NCBI GenBank assembly: GCA_019096065.1
Contig: JAGUCH010000003.1
Coordinates: 5,394,001 to 5,458,000 of the forward strand
Reading direction: 5' to 3'
Length of the DNA: 64,000 bases
Origin: Paracyclopina nana
Taxonomy: Eukaryota; Arthropoda; Copepoda; Cyclopoida; Cyclopettidae
Part shown: positions 11,270-22,774 of the stretch, in pieces
Layout: every line of letters begins with the position of its first letter
Position numbering within the stretch: the first letter of the stretch is position 1
Translations under genes and position numbers: made by a program
The notes under the pieces: generated by a model
Seen by the model: only the letters and a program-made list of their open reading frames with translations
Told to the model about the DNA's origin: nothing
The model's database searches: none

Positions 11270-11815
11270 GAACAATGGCCCATAGCAAATTGTCCCATAG
11301 CAAATTGTCTCATAGCATATTGTCACATAGCAAATTGTCCCATAGCACATTGGCTCATAGCACATTGGCTCATAGCACATTGGCTCATAGCATATTGTCA
11401 CATAGGATTTTGTCTTATAGCATATTGTCTCATAACATATTGTCTCATAGCATATTGTCACATGGCAAATTGGCTCATAGCATATTGTCACATAGGATTT
11501 TGTCTCATAGCATATTGTTCCATAGCAAATTGGCTCATAGTAATTGCTGTTATGGAACAATCTGCTTGACGACTTAATGCTATGCGACAATATTCTATGT
11601 GACAATATGCTATGTGACAATAAGCTATGTGATAATATGCTATGTGACAATAAGCTATGTGATAATATGCTATGGGCCATTGTGCTATGAGACAATTTGC
11701 TGTGAGACCAAATGATATGGGACAAAATGCTATGAGACCACTTGCTATGGGACAATATGCTATGTGACAATTTGCCATGAGACATTTTGCCATGTGACAT
11801 TGAGCATAGGCCAAT
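11270..11815. repeat. Palindrome built of 15-bp tandem repeats
   Basis: The left arm (about 11270-11545) is a tandem array of 15-bp units of the type CATAGCAAATTGTCC/T/A. The right arm (about 11578-11815) is the same array in inverted orientation (GACAATATGCTATGT). A spacer of about 35 bp separates them. The arms vary from unit to unit but would fold into a hairpin of roughly 230-270 bp. Because the unit is a multiple of three without stops, it opens long false reading frames on both strands. Similar GGTTATATT words sit on both sides (about 11180 and 11821), so it may be a mobile palindromic element. Confidence 0.75.
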
Positions 11816-12103
11816 CCATAAGGTTATATTACTGGGTCCTTAAAGAACGTTAGTTTATAGGACTTATAATGGGACATTATGATATGTGACAATTAAGGCA
11901 CCTGCAATGATCAAAACTTTGGGCTTTTTCGTGGAGCTCGACACATGCGCGTAGCCCAAAAAAGTATCCATTGCCAGACCGGCCAAAGCGCAAACCGCTT
12001 TACCGCTAACCCAATTTTTGATGACTCAATCCGTACGTCCCACAAAGTGTGTTCCCGCATTGACTCATTAGTCAAAACTACAGTTCCTCAGTAGTAAGCC
12101 CTT

Positions 12104-13857
12104 TTATTTCTGCGTTTGCTCTAATGATCGCAAAGTGACTTCCGCTTCATGAAGTGCACACTGAGCGCGGTAATGGATGATGGCGTCTGAGGTGCCTTCG
12201 CGAGCATCTTCCAAGCACTGAATGGCTTCGTTCAACGATCCCGTCTCGGTCCTGAGGAGCTGCTTGAAATCCTCCAAAGGAAATCGCTCGCTCTCGTAGA
12301 GCAGCCTACCGAGCTGAAGATGACAAGTGGATGTTTCAAACAAGGACAGGCCTGAAAAGAAACATTTTTAGTGCTCTGAAAGGAGTCTGATTTTTGCATG
12401 TTACCCCTTCGCCTGGAGAGACCAGGATCGACTAGTTCAATGGCTTTGTGCAGGTCGTCGAGCAAATCCTTGCGTCTCATGTAGACCTCCACTGGTACCT
12501 GTTCCTCCTCCTCCTCGCCAAACATGCGATGTGACAGCTGGATGTATGCCGAGTTCATGCTGATGCGGATCAAGTTGACTATGTAGTGGCAGGGATGCAG
12601 CAATCTTGCGGATTTCTCCAGCATGTCCTCCAAAGCCTCGACGGACTGCGCCACCCTCGGGTCTGCCAGCTTTTGGCGGAAATATTGCACCAGCTTGTCA
12701 ACAGCCTCTCGCTTCGTGTTGTGGCCGCACGTGTCGCATTTCCAGACAGCCTCGCCATTCTCGTCCAGAGGGTTGGTGGCCATGATGGTACCCTCGCCGC
12801 AACGCAAGCATCGTGTGGCGCTCGTATAAGCTCCTGCTTCAGTAGGGTCGATGCATCTCCAGCATTTGCACTCAAAGTACCATCCTTGACGCAGCTTTGC
12901 CCTTCGCATTTGAGTCGTTTCCAAGGGGTTCACGTACTGCTTGGTGATCTCCTCTCCCTTTGGAATTGCTGTGGTGGCCTTGCACTCCACCGAGTAGTCG
13001 GGCTTGATCACGGTCTTGGAGTTGCTGATGCAGCTGTGCGAAAGCAACGAGGTCAAGGCATAGAGGCCGTGTCCAGTTACAGTTGCTCCCCCTGTGTGCA
13101 TGCTGTTCACCTTGACCGAGTTGACATCTAGCACCCCCAAAACGTGGAAGATCTCCTCAGCAGAGTACTTATCTGCAAGCCTGCACTTGTCTCTGAGGAA
13201 CGAGACGACATTCTCTTCATATGCTGACCACGATTCGGACTTTTTGGCATGCTCAGCGTTGTGATCCATCATCCGTGCAACGATTGCATACCTCTCTGGA
13301 TCTGAATCGCGAAGGTGCAAAACGCGCAAGATGGTGATAGACCAATACACTTTGTGAGGAATGGAGTAGTCCTCGATGTTGATCTTGTGAGAGAGGCTGG
13401 CGAAAATTGAGCACTCTTTGCAATGCTCCTCGCCAAAAGCGCACATCTCTTCGCAAACGGGTAAATTGCAATTAGGGCATAGGTAACCTCCAGGGGCCGA
13501 GAGCTTCATGCAATCCAAGCAGCATGGCAAGGTTGTATGATTTGGTCCCACTGCAATGGGCTCCTCAGCAAAGATAACTTCACCGGCCTCTATATCACGG
13601 GCAGCAACCATGTACCGTCCAACCTCAGACCGGTACTTCACTTGGAATGGAAAAGGCTTATCTTGCTCATCGGGAAAGTGTAGCTTTTTGTGGGATAAGC
13701 AGCAGTAGTGGGGTGCATCCGCACTCTTGTCTTCGTCCAGATCAGGATTTGAAGGTGCTGAGCAAATGTAGCAGCCGCTAATTTCATCCGAGTCCTCAAT
13801 TTCTTGGATTCTCCCATAAGAGTGGCTCGAGTCTTCCTCTTTAATTTTCACCCTCAT
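12104..13857 (-). CDS. SET and MYND domain protein (SmydA-like), 566 aa
   Basis: Two exons, 13857-12405 and 12351-12104, with a 53-bp GTAACA...TTTCAG intron that keeps frame (GGC). A Cys-rich block near residues 110-150 (C-x2-C...C-x2-C...C-x3-C...H-x2-C) is a MYND-type zinc finger. It is nested inside a split SET domain whose first part is GRYMVAARDIEAGE and second part contains LLSHSCISN and EEITKQYV. A post-SET CKCWRC motif and a further C-x2-C pair (CLRC...CDTC) follow. SMYD proteins bind S-adenosylmethionine and methylate lysines. The SHSC-x-SN motif differs from the usual NHSC-x-PN, as in arthropod SmydA proteins, so catalytic activity is uncertain. The N-terminal acidic extension carries an extra C-x2-C. 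A minus-strand AATAAA lies just past the stop. Confidence 0.85.
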
Positions 13858-14137
13858 GACTTTTTTTGGCGTGTATTATTGCTTGTGGAGCATCAACAAC
13901 AGACATGCACTGCTTCGGCTCAGTTTGCTCAAAGAGTGCTTTCTCTTGACTCATCTGATCGCCTTGGCTAAAAATAGGTTTTCGCTCGCTGAAAAGCTGC
14001 TTTCTGGCTAAAAACACTTGCTAACCAGGTCAAACTGTTTTCAGGTGACTCGAGCCCAATTTTTCGTTCGGGCTTTTTGCTCGTACCCACATCTGATGCG
14101 TTATTGGATTAACTCGCTCAGTCCGGCTAAACTCGCG

Positions 14138-15718
14138 ATGGAAGTCGACACTCTTTCACTTGTCATCATTGTGGTTTCCGTGGGATTAACCACGCTTGTT
14201 TGTTCCGTAGTGGGGAAGTTTTGCGCAGAAAAGCTTTTGTCCCTCAGCAAAGAAAGAACTTCACAAAGGAGGACTTCTAGCAAAAGCTGCCATCGTCGGA
14301 GGAGCAGCAGAGAAATTCCGGAACGCAGGTGCTCAAGGTGCGATTGCCACCAAATACGTCCTCGAGCTTTGCCTGTCAATAGCAAGCCCAGAAATGAAGT
14401 TGTTGTGCGAATCAATGACGATGACGAGATGATTGAGCTCAACACTTTTGGCCCTGAAGCTTCCTCAAGGGTTGGCTTTCATAATCCTTCATTTGGAGCC
14501 GTGGAAAGCGCGCCCAATGAGACTTTCATGCGCCTTGGCATTGCACCTCCAGGCAGAGAGGGGATTGGTAGCGAAATTCAGCAGCCTTTCATCTCTGGCG
14601 AATTCAGCCCCAATCAAACGTGTGGCATCAAGGGGAGCAACATAAGATTCAGTAAGATGAATCATTTATTCCTTATTTTATGAGCATTGATTGCAGTCTT
14701 CAAAAATATTACAGACTTACCTGCCTTTCACCGAGATCGTCAAGTCAGCTTTAGGCAGCGTAACTATAATGACTATGAAGGCTCCTACCTAGCTCCAAAG
14801 ACCTACGATGAAATAACAAGCCATGCCGTTGAACTGGTTAGTCACCATGAGAGAGGCTCAGGTGATGGCCAGGGTATCGAAGAAAGCAAAAAGTCCCCTT
14901 CTCTAACCACTCCCTATGATCGACCTGAATTATTGGTTATTCCCCATAAAACTACTACTGCAAAGCAGCGTACGCGGCCGGGATCAACCGGTCCAATCGA
15001 GAAGCAGAACTTGAAAGTGGTCAACTTTCAAAATGATGAGGATGAGGACGACAAAGCTCTCTACAGTAGGCTTGGCATTACGACTAATCTGGATGGAGAT
15101 CGGCTCTCTCCTGACACTAAAATGTTGGAACAGGAATTTTCGTCTGGTTCCATCCATATTGTCAGTGGCTCCGAAAGAGCTGAAGAGACGCCTCTTGCTG
15201 ACGAGGACATTGCGAATATGTTGCCATTCATTTCCAACAACGATATCCACGAAGCTACTAAATACGAGCCCACCTCTGACGACGAAGACAGCAAAATAAG
15301 CTCTCACAATAATGATAATGATCATGAGTTGGGCACAGTGGATGCGTTGTCCGATGAAGTTTTTGCAGGAACTCTGGATTTGCTTCCCAATATCCCATTA
15401 AACTTTGGAGCACCACGGAGGCTGACATTTCCTCAAAAATCGAGGCATTGTCCAACTTGTTCATGCATCAGTTGCGATATGGACCACAGAATAAATGATC
15501 CATTTCTGCTAGAAAAAATGGGTGTCATTATGAAGAGGAACGAAAAAAAGAGAAAGTCGGCCGAAGCATTTGAAAGAGCCTTGCAGGCAAAGCACTCGTC
15601 ATCGTCTGGATTTATCAAGCCCTCTCGTAAAGCTATGCAGGATTTACTCTCATTGCCCATGGCACAGGACTTTCCGAGTCCAGGAATTTCGAAAACTGGC
15701 AATCTCATTAACCTGTAA
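14138..15718 (+). CDS. Single-pass membrane protein, unknown, about 511 aa
   Basis: Start chosen at the ATG at 14138 (MEVDTLSLVII), because the upstream in-frame ATG at 14018 would add unconvincing sequence. Residues of about 6-30 are a membrane segment (LVIIVVSVGLTTLVCSVVG), followed by a Lys/Arg/Ser-rich stretch, which suggests a cytoplasmic C terminus. Exons are 14138-14651 and 14697-15718, with a 45-bp GTAAGA...TTGCAG intron. The cytoplasmic part is acidic and low in complexity, with one Cys cluster (CPTCSCISC) near residue 420. The gene starts 281 bp from the divergent SET gene, so they may share a promoter. A polyadenylation signal AATAAA is at about 15820. I recognise no family. Confidence 0.6.
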
Positions 15719-16538
15719 TGGTTTTTTATGTGATCAACTCGTTTTTATTTGAAGTTTTAGAGCTACAAGCATTTTTGCCTTTGTGCAACTTTTATTGTTT
15801 TTACCGTTTGATTGTCAAAATAAAGCTGAAATGAAATTAATGTAGAACTCTCTCCTTTCTTGGTTCTAAAGCATCAATAAATCATTAGTCAGCGTATTTT
15901 TTCAAGATGAGCAAAGCTATCATCGTCTCGTATAATTATTGTGCTCAATCAAAATCGAAAGAAATCAAAATTTTGCGAATTCCCAAGAGAATTAAGGTTA
16001 TCACTTTTTTGCAATTCATCCTTGAATGGAATCATCTTATCAATCAATAATGACAAGTCGGGATTAACATATTGTGAGTTGGATCCTAAGATATGACAGA
16101 GTTTTGCTTCACAGAAGAAGAAAAAATTGACTGTGAAACTATGCATCAGCAATTAGCATTTTTTCTTGCTGACTCAGGTCCCATAGCGGAAGCTGGTGTT
16201 GGGTGTTGACCGGTGCGCGAATCAAATCAATTAATATGAAGGCATCATCATATTGTGAGTTGGATCCCAAGATATGACAGAGTTTTGATTCATAGAAGAG
16301 GTAAAATTGATTAGCATTTGCGTTTCTTGCGTACTCAACTCCTTTTAAAAGCGGAAGCTGATGTTGGGTGTTGACCGGCGCGCGGTAGGCGGAAAAATAT
16401 GATGCGATCATTCAACTTTTGACCGTGTTTTGCGCAGCATTGAGCCAATCGGAAAAAAGTACATTGACTCGGGGCGCTGGTTTTACTTCCGTTGATAGTT
16501 ATGCGCTTCAAACGTAAATTGTTTATTCTAATTAGGTG
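15719..16538. other. Intergenic stretch with a tandem duplication
   Basis: No gene is seen. It holds the 3' end of the membrane-protein gene and the imperfect direct duplication described at 16071-16383. Confidence 0.5.
16071..16383 (+). repeat. Direct duplication, two units of about 140-180 bp
   Basis: Both units start ATTGTGAGTTGGATCC(T/C)AAG with ATATGACAGAGTTTTG next. Both end GCGGAAGCTG(G/A)TGTTGGGTGTTGACCGG. Unit 1 is about 16071-16221 and unit 2 about 16251-16383. Their middles differ by indels. Confidence 0.7.
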
Positions 16539-17534
16539 TCAAAACTCCTGGAATAAGCTATCGTCTGGTTTTAACGTAGCTTTTTGGTTGCTGCCTAAAT
16601 CGTGTCTAGCACCTTCGAGGGGAGGAACATATGGAGGAGCGATCTGTTTTTTAAGAACAGCTTCCCAGTTGATGGGCCGGAATAGCCGGTGCTTCTTCAA
16701 ATTTTCTGCCCCATCGATTCCGAATCCTAGCCTTTCTTCTGGCTTGGTTTTTAGGAGGCTGCTGATGAGGTCCTTCGTCACCGGGTCTACCAGCATGGGA
16801 TACTTGACGTCATTGGCAATAATATTATGGTAAATACTGATCGGACTGTCAGAGCAAAAAGGAGTGTAGCCCACGAGCATTTCAAATATTACAATGCCGA
16901 AAGACCACCAATCAACCGCTCTCCCATGGCCTTTGTTCTTTAAGAAAAAATAGACTCATTAAGAGACAAAATAATCACCAAAGTATGTCACCAAAATAAT
17001 TTCTGGAGCCAAATATTCCGGAGTTCCGCAAATGGACCAAGTTTTATCTTGGACAGTCTTTTTGGCAAAGTTAAAGTCGCAAAGTTTGATGTGACCTTCA
17101 CAGTCAATGAGAATATTTTCAGGCTTCAGGTCGCGATAAATAATCGATAGCGAATGGAGATGAGCGACGCCCAAAATTATTTCTGAAGCATAAAACAGCG
17201 TTTCTTCTTTTGTTATGTGCCCCCGTTGAAAGAGTAGCGAGTAGAGATCACCGCCACTCATGTAGGGGAAAAGCATGTTTAAATTCGAATCATGCCACAG
17301 AAGCTTGATGATGAATGGATGATGAATGGCTGACAAAAGTTTTATCTCATTTTCCTCTCCATGTATAAGATGGTGTTTCACACCCTCTTTTAGAGGGCAC
17401 TCTTTCAGAGCAAAAAGTTGGTCTTTATGTTCAGGCAGGGAAGTCTTCAGCTTACATAGATACACTGATGTGAAAGAGCCATTTCCGATGAGTTTTCTTT
17501 TTTCACAATCGTCTCTAGTTATGTCTAGTGACAT
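16539..17534 (-). CDS. AGC-type serine/threonine kinase (PKA-like), 313 aa
   Basis: Exons 17534-16992 and 16937-16539, intron GTGACA...TTAAAG. This is a complete small kinase: glycine loop IGNGSFTSV (third glycine replaced by Thr), catalytic Lys in FALKE, YRDLKPEN catalytic loop, WSICGTPEYLAPE activation segment and VDWWSFG. It has the AGC-type C-terminal extension found in PKA catalytic subunits. The metal-binding motif reads DFN instead of DFG, with Asp kept. It is shorter than PKA (about 350 aa) at the N terminus and ends in FQEF, close to the FxxF end of AGC kinases. The changes in the glycine loop and DFG suggest a fast-evolving paralogue. Activity is uncertain. Confidence 0.85.
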
Positions 17535-17694
17535 GCCGTTGAGGTTGACCTTCAGGTACTTGAGTACTAGCTCAATCTAGCTCGATCAATAAGCTCAACT
17601 TTCCTCACATTCTTTGCTATTAGTTGCCATGAGTACGATGAAAGAAAATTCAATCAAGAATCGATACATTTAATAATTTTGGACTTAATAGCTT

Positions 17695-18726
17695 TTATTG
17701 AGAGAGATATCGGTTCTCTTCTACCTCAACTTTCTCTTTAAACACATGGTAGTTTCTTTGCACCTTATCATCATTAGCTAATTTTTCCTCAACTTCTTGA
17801 GCCTTTGCCAAACAGTCATCGATCTCCTTCTGACTCACAGTCGGCTCAAGGTCAAACTCCTTTTCTTCTTTCATAATTTTAGCCAGAACTTCAGCCTTTT
17901 TTCGCATGAACTTGGGCTGCTCCTCTTCGAGTTGGTCCTTTAAGCTTTGTAACTTAAAGTTGCGCGTCTCATCACACAATAAATTGACCAGCTTCTCGGT
18001 ATGCTTTCTGCGTACGATATTTTCATACACGAAAGGTCTTGGCTTGTAGACCAAATCAAGCTTTTCCAACAGCCACTCAAACAGCCTGTAGTCAACATTC
18101 CTTAGTTCTCTGAGTTGAGCTCTGCGTTGGTCCACACATCGTTTAAGAAGAATTTTCATGCTCTTGTTTTTATATTTGCGCTGAGCTAGCAAAGCCAGAT
18201 GTTTTTGGTACTTTCGAATGGTGACAGTCAATCGTGCTATGTTGGCAACGTTGGACGTATAGTCATGTTGGTGTTCGGCCACCAGAAGACGAGTGTCTTC
18301 TTGAATCACTTTCACGCGTTCTTTGTGGGTAGCCATTTCCAGGCTCAATACCCTCTTGACTTCAGGGCTAGCCTCCTCGAAGGCTTTAAGCCCGGCGAAT
18401 TCGAGCTTTGGTCGACTGAGGTCTGGCTCGCGTAGAATACCCATATCTCCAGATCCATCAGGGCCTGGATTTCCTCTGAATAGATACTCTGGCTGCTTCC
18501 ATGGAATTGGAAGGGGAAATTGCTTCTCAGACACGCCTTCAATGGCCACTGTTCCATCAGGTTTTGCTAAAATGATGGGAGCTTTTGAAAGGTACTTTTT
18601 CTTCAGTCTGCCCATCTTGAAAACTCCATCCGAATTAGAAGAGATAATACGATAGTTAGCGAGTGAATATTTCACCAACGGCGTTGGTTTGAGCGCAAGA
18701 TTGATCGAGTTCAAGAGAGCGCTCAT
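17695..18726 (-). CDS. mRpS15: Mitochondrial small-subunit ribosomal protein uS15m (MRPS15)
   Basis: Single-exon ORF of 343 aa. Residues of about 155-235 match the S15 fold (ARLTVTIRKYQKHLALL, then CVDQRRAQLRELR), which binds 16S-like rRNA in the mitoribosomal small subunit. The N terminus lacks acidic residues and fits a mitochondrial targeting peptide. A long charged C-terminal extension (Lys/Glu-rich, coiled-coil-like) is typical of metazoan uS15m and not of bacterial S15 (about 89 aa). The start at 18726 is the first ATG. A minus-strand AATAAA overlaps the stop region. Confidence 0.85.
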   Translation of the reverse strand: MSALLNSINLALKPTPLVKYSLANYRIISSNSDGVFKMGRLKKKYLSKAPIILAKPDGTVAIEGVSEKQFPLPIPWKQPEYLFRGNPGPDGSGDMGILREPDLSRPKLEFAGLKAFEEASPEVKRVLSLEMATHKERVKVIQEDTRLLVAEHQHDYTSNVANIARLTVTIRKYQKHLALLAQRKYKNKSMKILLKRCVDQRRAQLRELRNVDYRLFEWLLEKLDLVYKPRPFVYENIVRRKHTEKLVNLLCDETRNFKLQSLKDQLEEEQPKFMRKKAEVLAKIMKEEKEFDLEPTVSQKEIDDCLAKAQEVEEKLANDDKVQRNYHVFKEKVEVEENRYLSQ

Positions 18727-19101
18727 TTTTGCAAGAGCTCACGAAGAACAGAAAATGCTATTTCTCTCGCTTTTACTAGCATTAGCTGCAAAGCAGAGAC
18801 TTATATAGAAACTGCTGCAAAGTGTGTTTACTAATATTTCTAAGGTAGTTCGAGCGTTGTTTTTTGGGCTCTCAATAGAATTAAGACTTGAAAATTAGGC
18901 ATGGGAATGTCACGAATAATTCCAGGAAATGTCGAATTTAAAAAAATGGTTTTAAATTCGTCGTTTGATTAGCCTAATTTCTACAGAAATCAAAGAAGAA
19001 GTAAAGCTTGATAACTCTTTTAACCAAGATTTGTCCCTCAAATCGATCAGTGAAAAATTAACAAGAGTCTAGTGACTAGAGAAGAAAAAATTTCTAGCGA
19101 T

Positions 19102-20586
19102 ATGGCAGAAGCTTCAAAAGTTGAACATTTATTGGCCCTCAAGGGTAAGGAAGACTCAATATATTGCAATTCTTCAAAGCCTAACTTTTGGCATTCCAGT
19201 CATGCGGCTGACCAGGCCAACTTTCGGATTAGAACTCAGCTCTGAATTGGTGCCCTCAAATATGTCAAGCTTGGGATCTCTGGAACAGAGCTTGACATCC
19301 GCATTAGGGTCACCTATGGGCCTGGGTCAGGCTTTAGTACTGCCTCAGAGCTTTGGGTAAGTTAATATACGCTTGATCATCCCAAACTTAAAGTTTATTT
19401 AGGAGTATTTATTTGGGCGAAACTTTCATGAGTTATGTCAGCTTACACAACGATTCCACTGACAACTGCGACAATGTGGTTTTAAAGTGCGATTTGCAGA
19501 CGGCCACTCAAAGACTTTCGCTGCTTCAACCGATGCAAAATGGACAGCAAGTTTTACCTGGAAGCTCCATTGATCATGTTTTAAGCCACGAAGTTAAGGA
19601 GCTTGGCACTCATATTTTAGTATGTGAGGTGTCATATTCAGCTCCAGGAAAATCAAGGCTGAACTTTCGAAAGTATTTCAAATTCAATGTCATGAAGCCC
19701 CTAGATGTGAAGACTAAATTTTACAACGCAGAGGTTCCTTCTTAAGAGTAATCTATGATTAACTTTCAGTAATACGAGCTACTTTTAGTCCGAGGATGTG
19801 TTTCTTGAGGCACAAGTTCAAAATGTGACTGCTGGCCCGTTGTGCCTAGAAAAGGTTGGACTGGACCCATCGCCCATGTTTCGCGTAACTTATCTCAATC
19901 AAGTTATGGATAAAAGCGGAAACGTCATTGAAGACAGACATGTATTTGGGAAGTACAACTTTCTGCAGCCACAAGACTCCAGGCAATACCTTTTTTGTCT
20001 CAGTCCCAGAAGTGATGTTAAAGCCAACTACAAGCAGCTAAAAGGAGCAACAAATATTGGGAAGCTAGATATCATTTGGAGGTCTAATATGGGTGACCGA
20101 GGACGGTTGCAGACTAGTCAACTACAACGAATGACACCTAATCATGGTGATGTCCGGTTTATTGTTGATAGTGTACCGAGTATAGTCAGAGTGAATGAGG
20201 CATTTAAAATCACTGCGTGTATTATAAACAACTCGTGAGTATCACCTTGACAGCTTCACAAAAGTAGCTTTTTTTACATAACGTACTTTAATTTGAGGGA
20301 TCGAACGTTGGACTTGGAGCTAGCGTTGGAAAATGTGAACAAGCCAAAGATCTTGTGGACTGGATCGACATCAAGGAAATTGGGTCTAATTGAACCGGCA
20401 GGGACCATGGAGGTGACTTTGGAGTGCGTTTCTCAGGACACTGCCCTACAAATCATTTCAGGCGTGCGTCTCACAGACACATCACTAAAGCGCACCTACA
20501 ACTTTGACGATTTCTGTCATGTTTATGTGAAGCCTAACATTGATGGTAAAGGCAATGACATAAAAGTCATCGGCCAAGCAGCCTAA
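19102..20586 (+). CDS. TRAPPC13: Trafficking protein particle complex subunit 13
   Basis: Five exons: 19102-19144, 19200-19356, 19403-19733, 19789-20234, 20298-20586, giving about 421 aa, close to the usual length of about 417. Signature segments include VMRLTRPT near the start, FGSIYLGETF, TKFYNAE/SEDVFLEAQVQN across the exon 3-4 junction, and FRVTYLNQV. The protein is made of beta-sandwich domains and belongs to TRAPPIII, a tethering complex acting at the Golgi and in autophagy. Most introns are 45-65 bp. The donor of exon 3 is GTTCCT, which is unusual, but frame and family alignment support it. Confidence 0.88.
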
Positions 20587-20670
20587 CTTACGTATGACCT
20601 CTGACGTGGCTATAACTTTGTGTAGTTTTATTTAGAGACACGGAAATTCAAAGGTTACCCAAACGCACAA

Positions 20671-22324
20671 TTAAACTCTAATCCAGTACATTCCTGATCT
20701 AATTTCGTTGTAGTCGGGAAGGTTTTCAATGGGGCCGACGGCAGCCACAACGGGGCACTTGTCATAGATGTAGCTGTAGCAAACGTCACGGACCATGTTG
20801 GCGTCGACGGCCTAAAGCAAAATTAAGTTAAAAAATGCTCCAATTATGTATTTGTTGTGTGAATACCTCTATCCTTGCTTCAAGTTCATGCTGGGGAATC
20901 CTGCGTCCATAGCAGAGCATTTGCCTGCCAATATCCTCGCAGATTGCGGTAGTGCCATCCAACTGCAATAGCATGTTGGTCTTCAATGCGTTCTTGGCTC
21001 TCTCGACCTCAAAGTCAGTAATGCTGGTAGCCATCCTCATCCATTCGTGCTGGATGTTGTAAATCATATCCTCCTGCTGCATCTTTCCACACACGAAGTA
21101 GATACCCCAGAGTCCAGTGTCTTTGTAGCATGTGTTGAAGGCCTGGAAGGATGTGCAGAGATTGGCCTTGGCAGCATAGTGAGCCAATTGAGACGAGTGG
21201 TTTGCACCACCGCCCATCGACCGATCCCATGATCCAATGACAGTGTTGGCAACCATGAGGGGGATGTTGTCAGGGTTTGTCCAACCGCAGCCCTCAACAG
21301 CGATGGCCACGTGAGCAAAGGGCATGCTGTCATCACGGACACGAATGTCAGAGCCTAGTAAATTGGTTAGATTGCGTTCAAAAACAAATACTCATATTGT
21401 TTGCCTACCAGTGTAACGGCAATGAAGGTCTAGAGGGATCTCTGCATCGTATTTGTCGGTGATCTTGCCAAAGTGTTGATTTGCCAATTTGCAAAGTTCC
21501 TCGTGATTCACTCCGCCAGCTCCGGCAAGCACCATGCGGGGTCCTTTGTAGTGAGTTTTGATGTAGTGCACAAGATCATCTCTGGTGATGCTCTGAATGT
21601 TCTTGGTGGGCCCCAAAATTGTGCGGCCCAAAGGAGTGCCCTGGTAAGCGACAGCATGGAGGTGATCGAAAATCACTTCTTGGAGGTTCATTTCGACTTC
21701 CTGCATCTCACGGAGGATCACACCTCGTTCCCTCTCGATTTCCTAGAAAATATATATTGAGGCAAATGTTTTCACGAAACATCATCATGAGCTCAGCTAA
21801 CCTGTTCTCCAAACTTTGAGTTTTGCAAGATGTCGGACAAAATCTCAACAGCATTGCCAACATCAGAGCTCAAGCACTTGGCATAAAACACGGTCTGCTC
21901 TCTTGAGGTGTAGGCATTCAGGTGAGCTCCCATATTCTCAACTTCGAGCTCCAGCTGCGTTTGCGACCTCTTGGCGGTCCCCTTGAAGGCCATGTGCTCA
22001 AGGAAGTGAGCGACGCCATTGTTGGCAGCGGTCTCGTACCTAGATCCGGTGTCAACCCAGAGTCCGACAGTGGCGGTGGGAGCTCCGGAGTCCTCGGTGG
22101 CCACTCGCATGCCATTATCAAGCACGGACAACTCAGTTGGGGGAACATTTAGCAAATATTCACCCAGAGGTCCGGCCTTTCCGGCCAAGCATCTTTTAGC
22201 AACCTGACAGTGTCAAATAGAGTTAAACGCACCAAAAAGGTAAACAAGGCGGTCTCACCTTCAGAGATGACCTTTGGGTAAGGTTGCGAAGGGACCTCGC
22301 AGCTCCGAAGATGGACAGTGCCAT
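20671..22324 (-). CDS. PMPCB: Mitochondrial processing peptidase beta subunit
   Basis: Five exons: 22324-22259, 22203-21802, 21742-21409, 21354-20867, 20811-20671, giving about 476 aa. The first exon encodes a basic, hydroxylated presequence ([17 protein letters not shown]). The zinc-binding HxxEH motif is present as HFLEH, with the downstream Glu of the inverted zincin fold. This separates it from the inactive alpha and core subunits. [12 protein letters not shown] and the C-terminal [12 protein letters not shown] are family signatures. The enzyme removes targeting peptides in the matrix. It is convergent with TRAPPC13 (85 bp between stops). Confidence 0.92.
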
Positions 22325-22774
22325 GGCCAAATTTTACTCCTGCTCGGACTTTCTGAAAACACAAATGGCAGCTGAGCAAGAAACACAAGAGAGACCGAGA
22401 AACTAAAATTAAGACATAAATATCTTTTTCTTAACTTGAAACCGCCAAAAAAAACGGGTACATAACAAAAATAATAATTTAAAGTACAGGTTTAAACTCA
22501 AGTTTGAATACTTTGCCTCTTACTCGTCAGTTTGAGTTGACGTACCAATTTAAAAGTGATTTGAAGCATGTTTGAACTAAATTCGATCAACTACTGAAGA
22601 AACATGGAGGAAATTCAAACTGTGGCGGAAAAAGTTCGAATGACCACACGGAAAAAAATTAATAACTCATTCAGATGTAAACACGTTTTACATTGGTGTA
22701 TTTCGAAAAATTTGAGTTAAAACAGAGTTAAGTATAAAGCACAACATTAGTACATAAAATGTGAATATTAGAAA

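Noticed and set aside
11216-11814. Long reading frames with a five-residue period (IAYCH/MSHSK type) on both strands
   Set aside because: They result from a 15-bp tandem repeat lacking stops; the pattern is seen in several frames and both strands.
12586-13131. Plus-strand ORF of 181 aa opposite the SET/MYND gene
   Set aside because: Shadow of the coding strand; the minus frame has the zinc and SET motifs.
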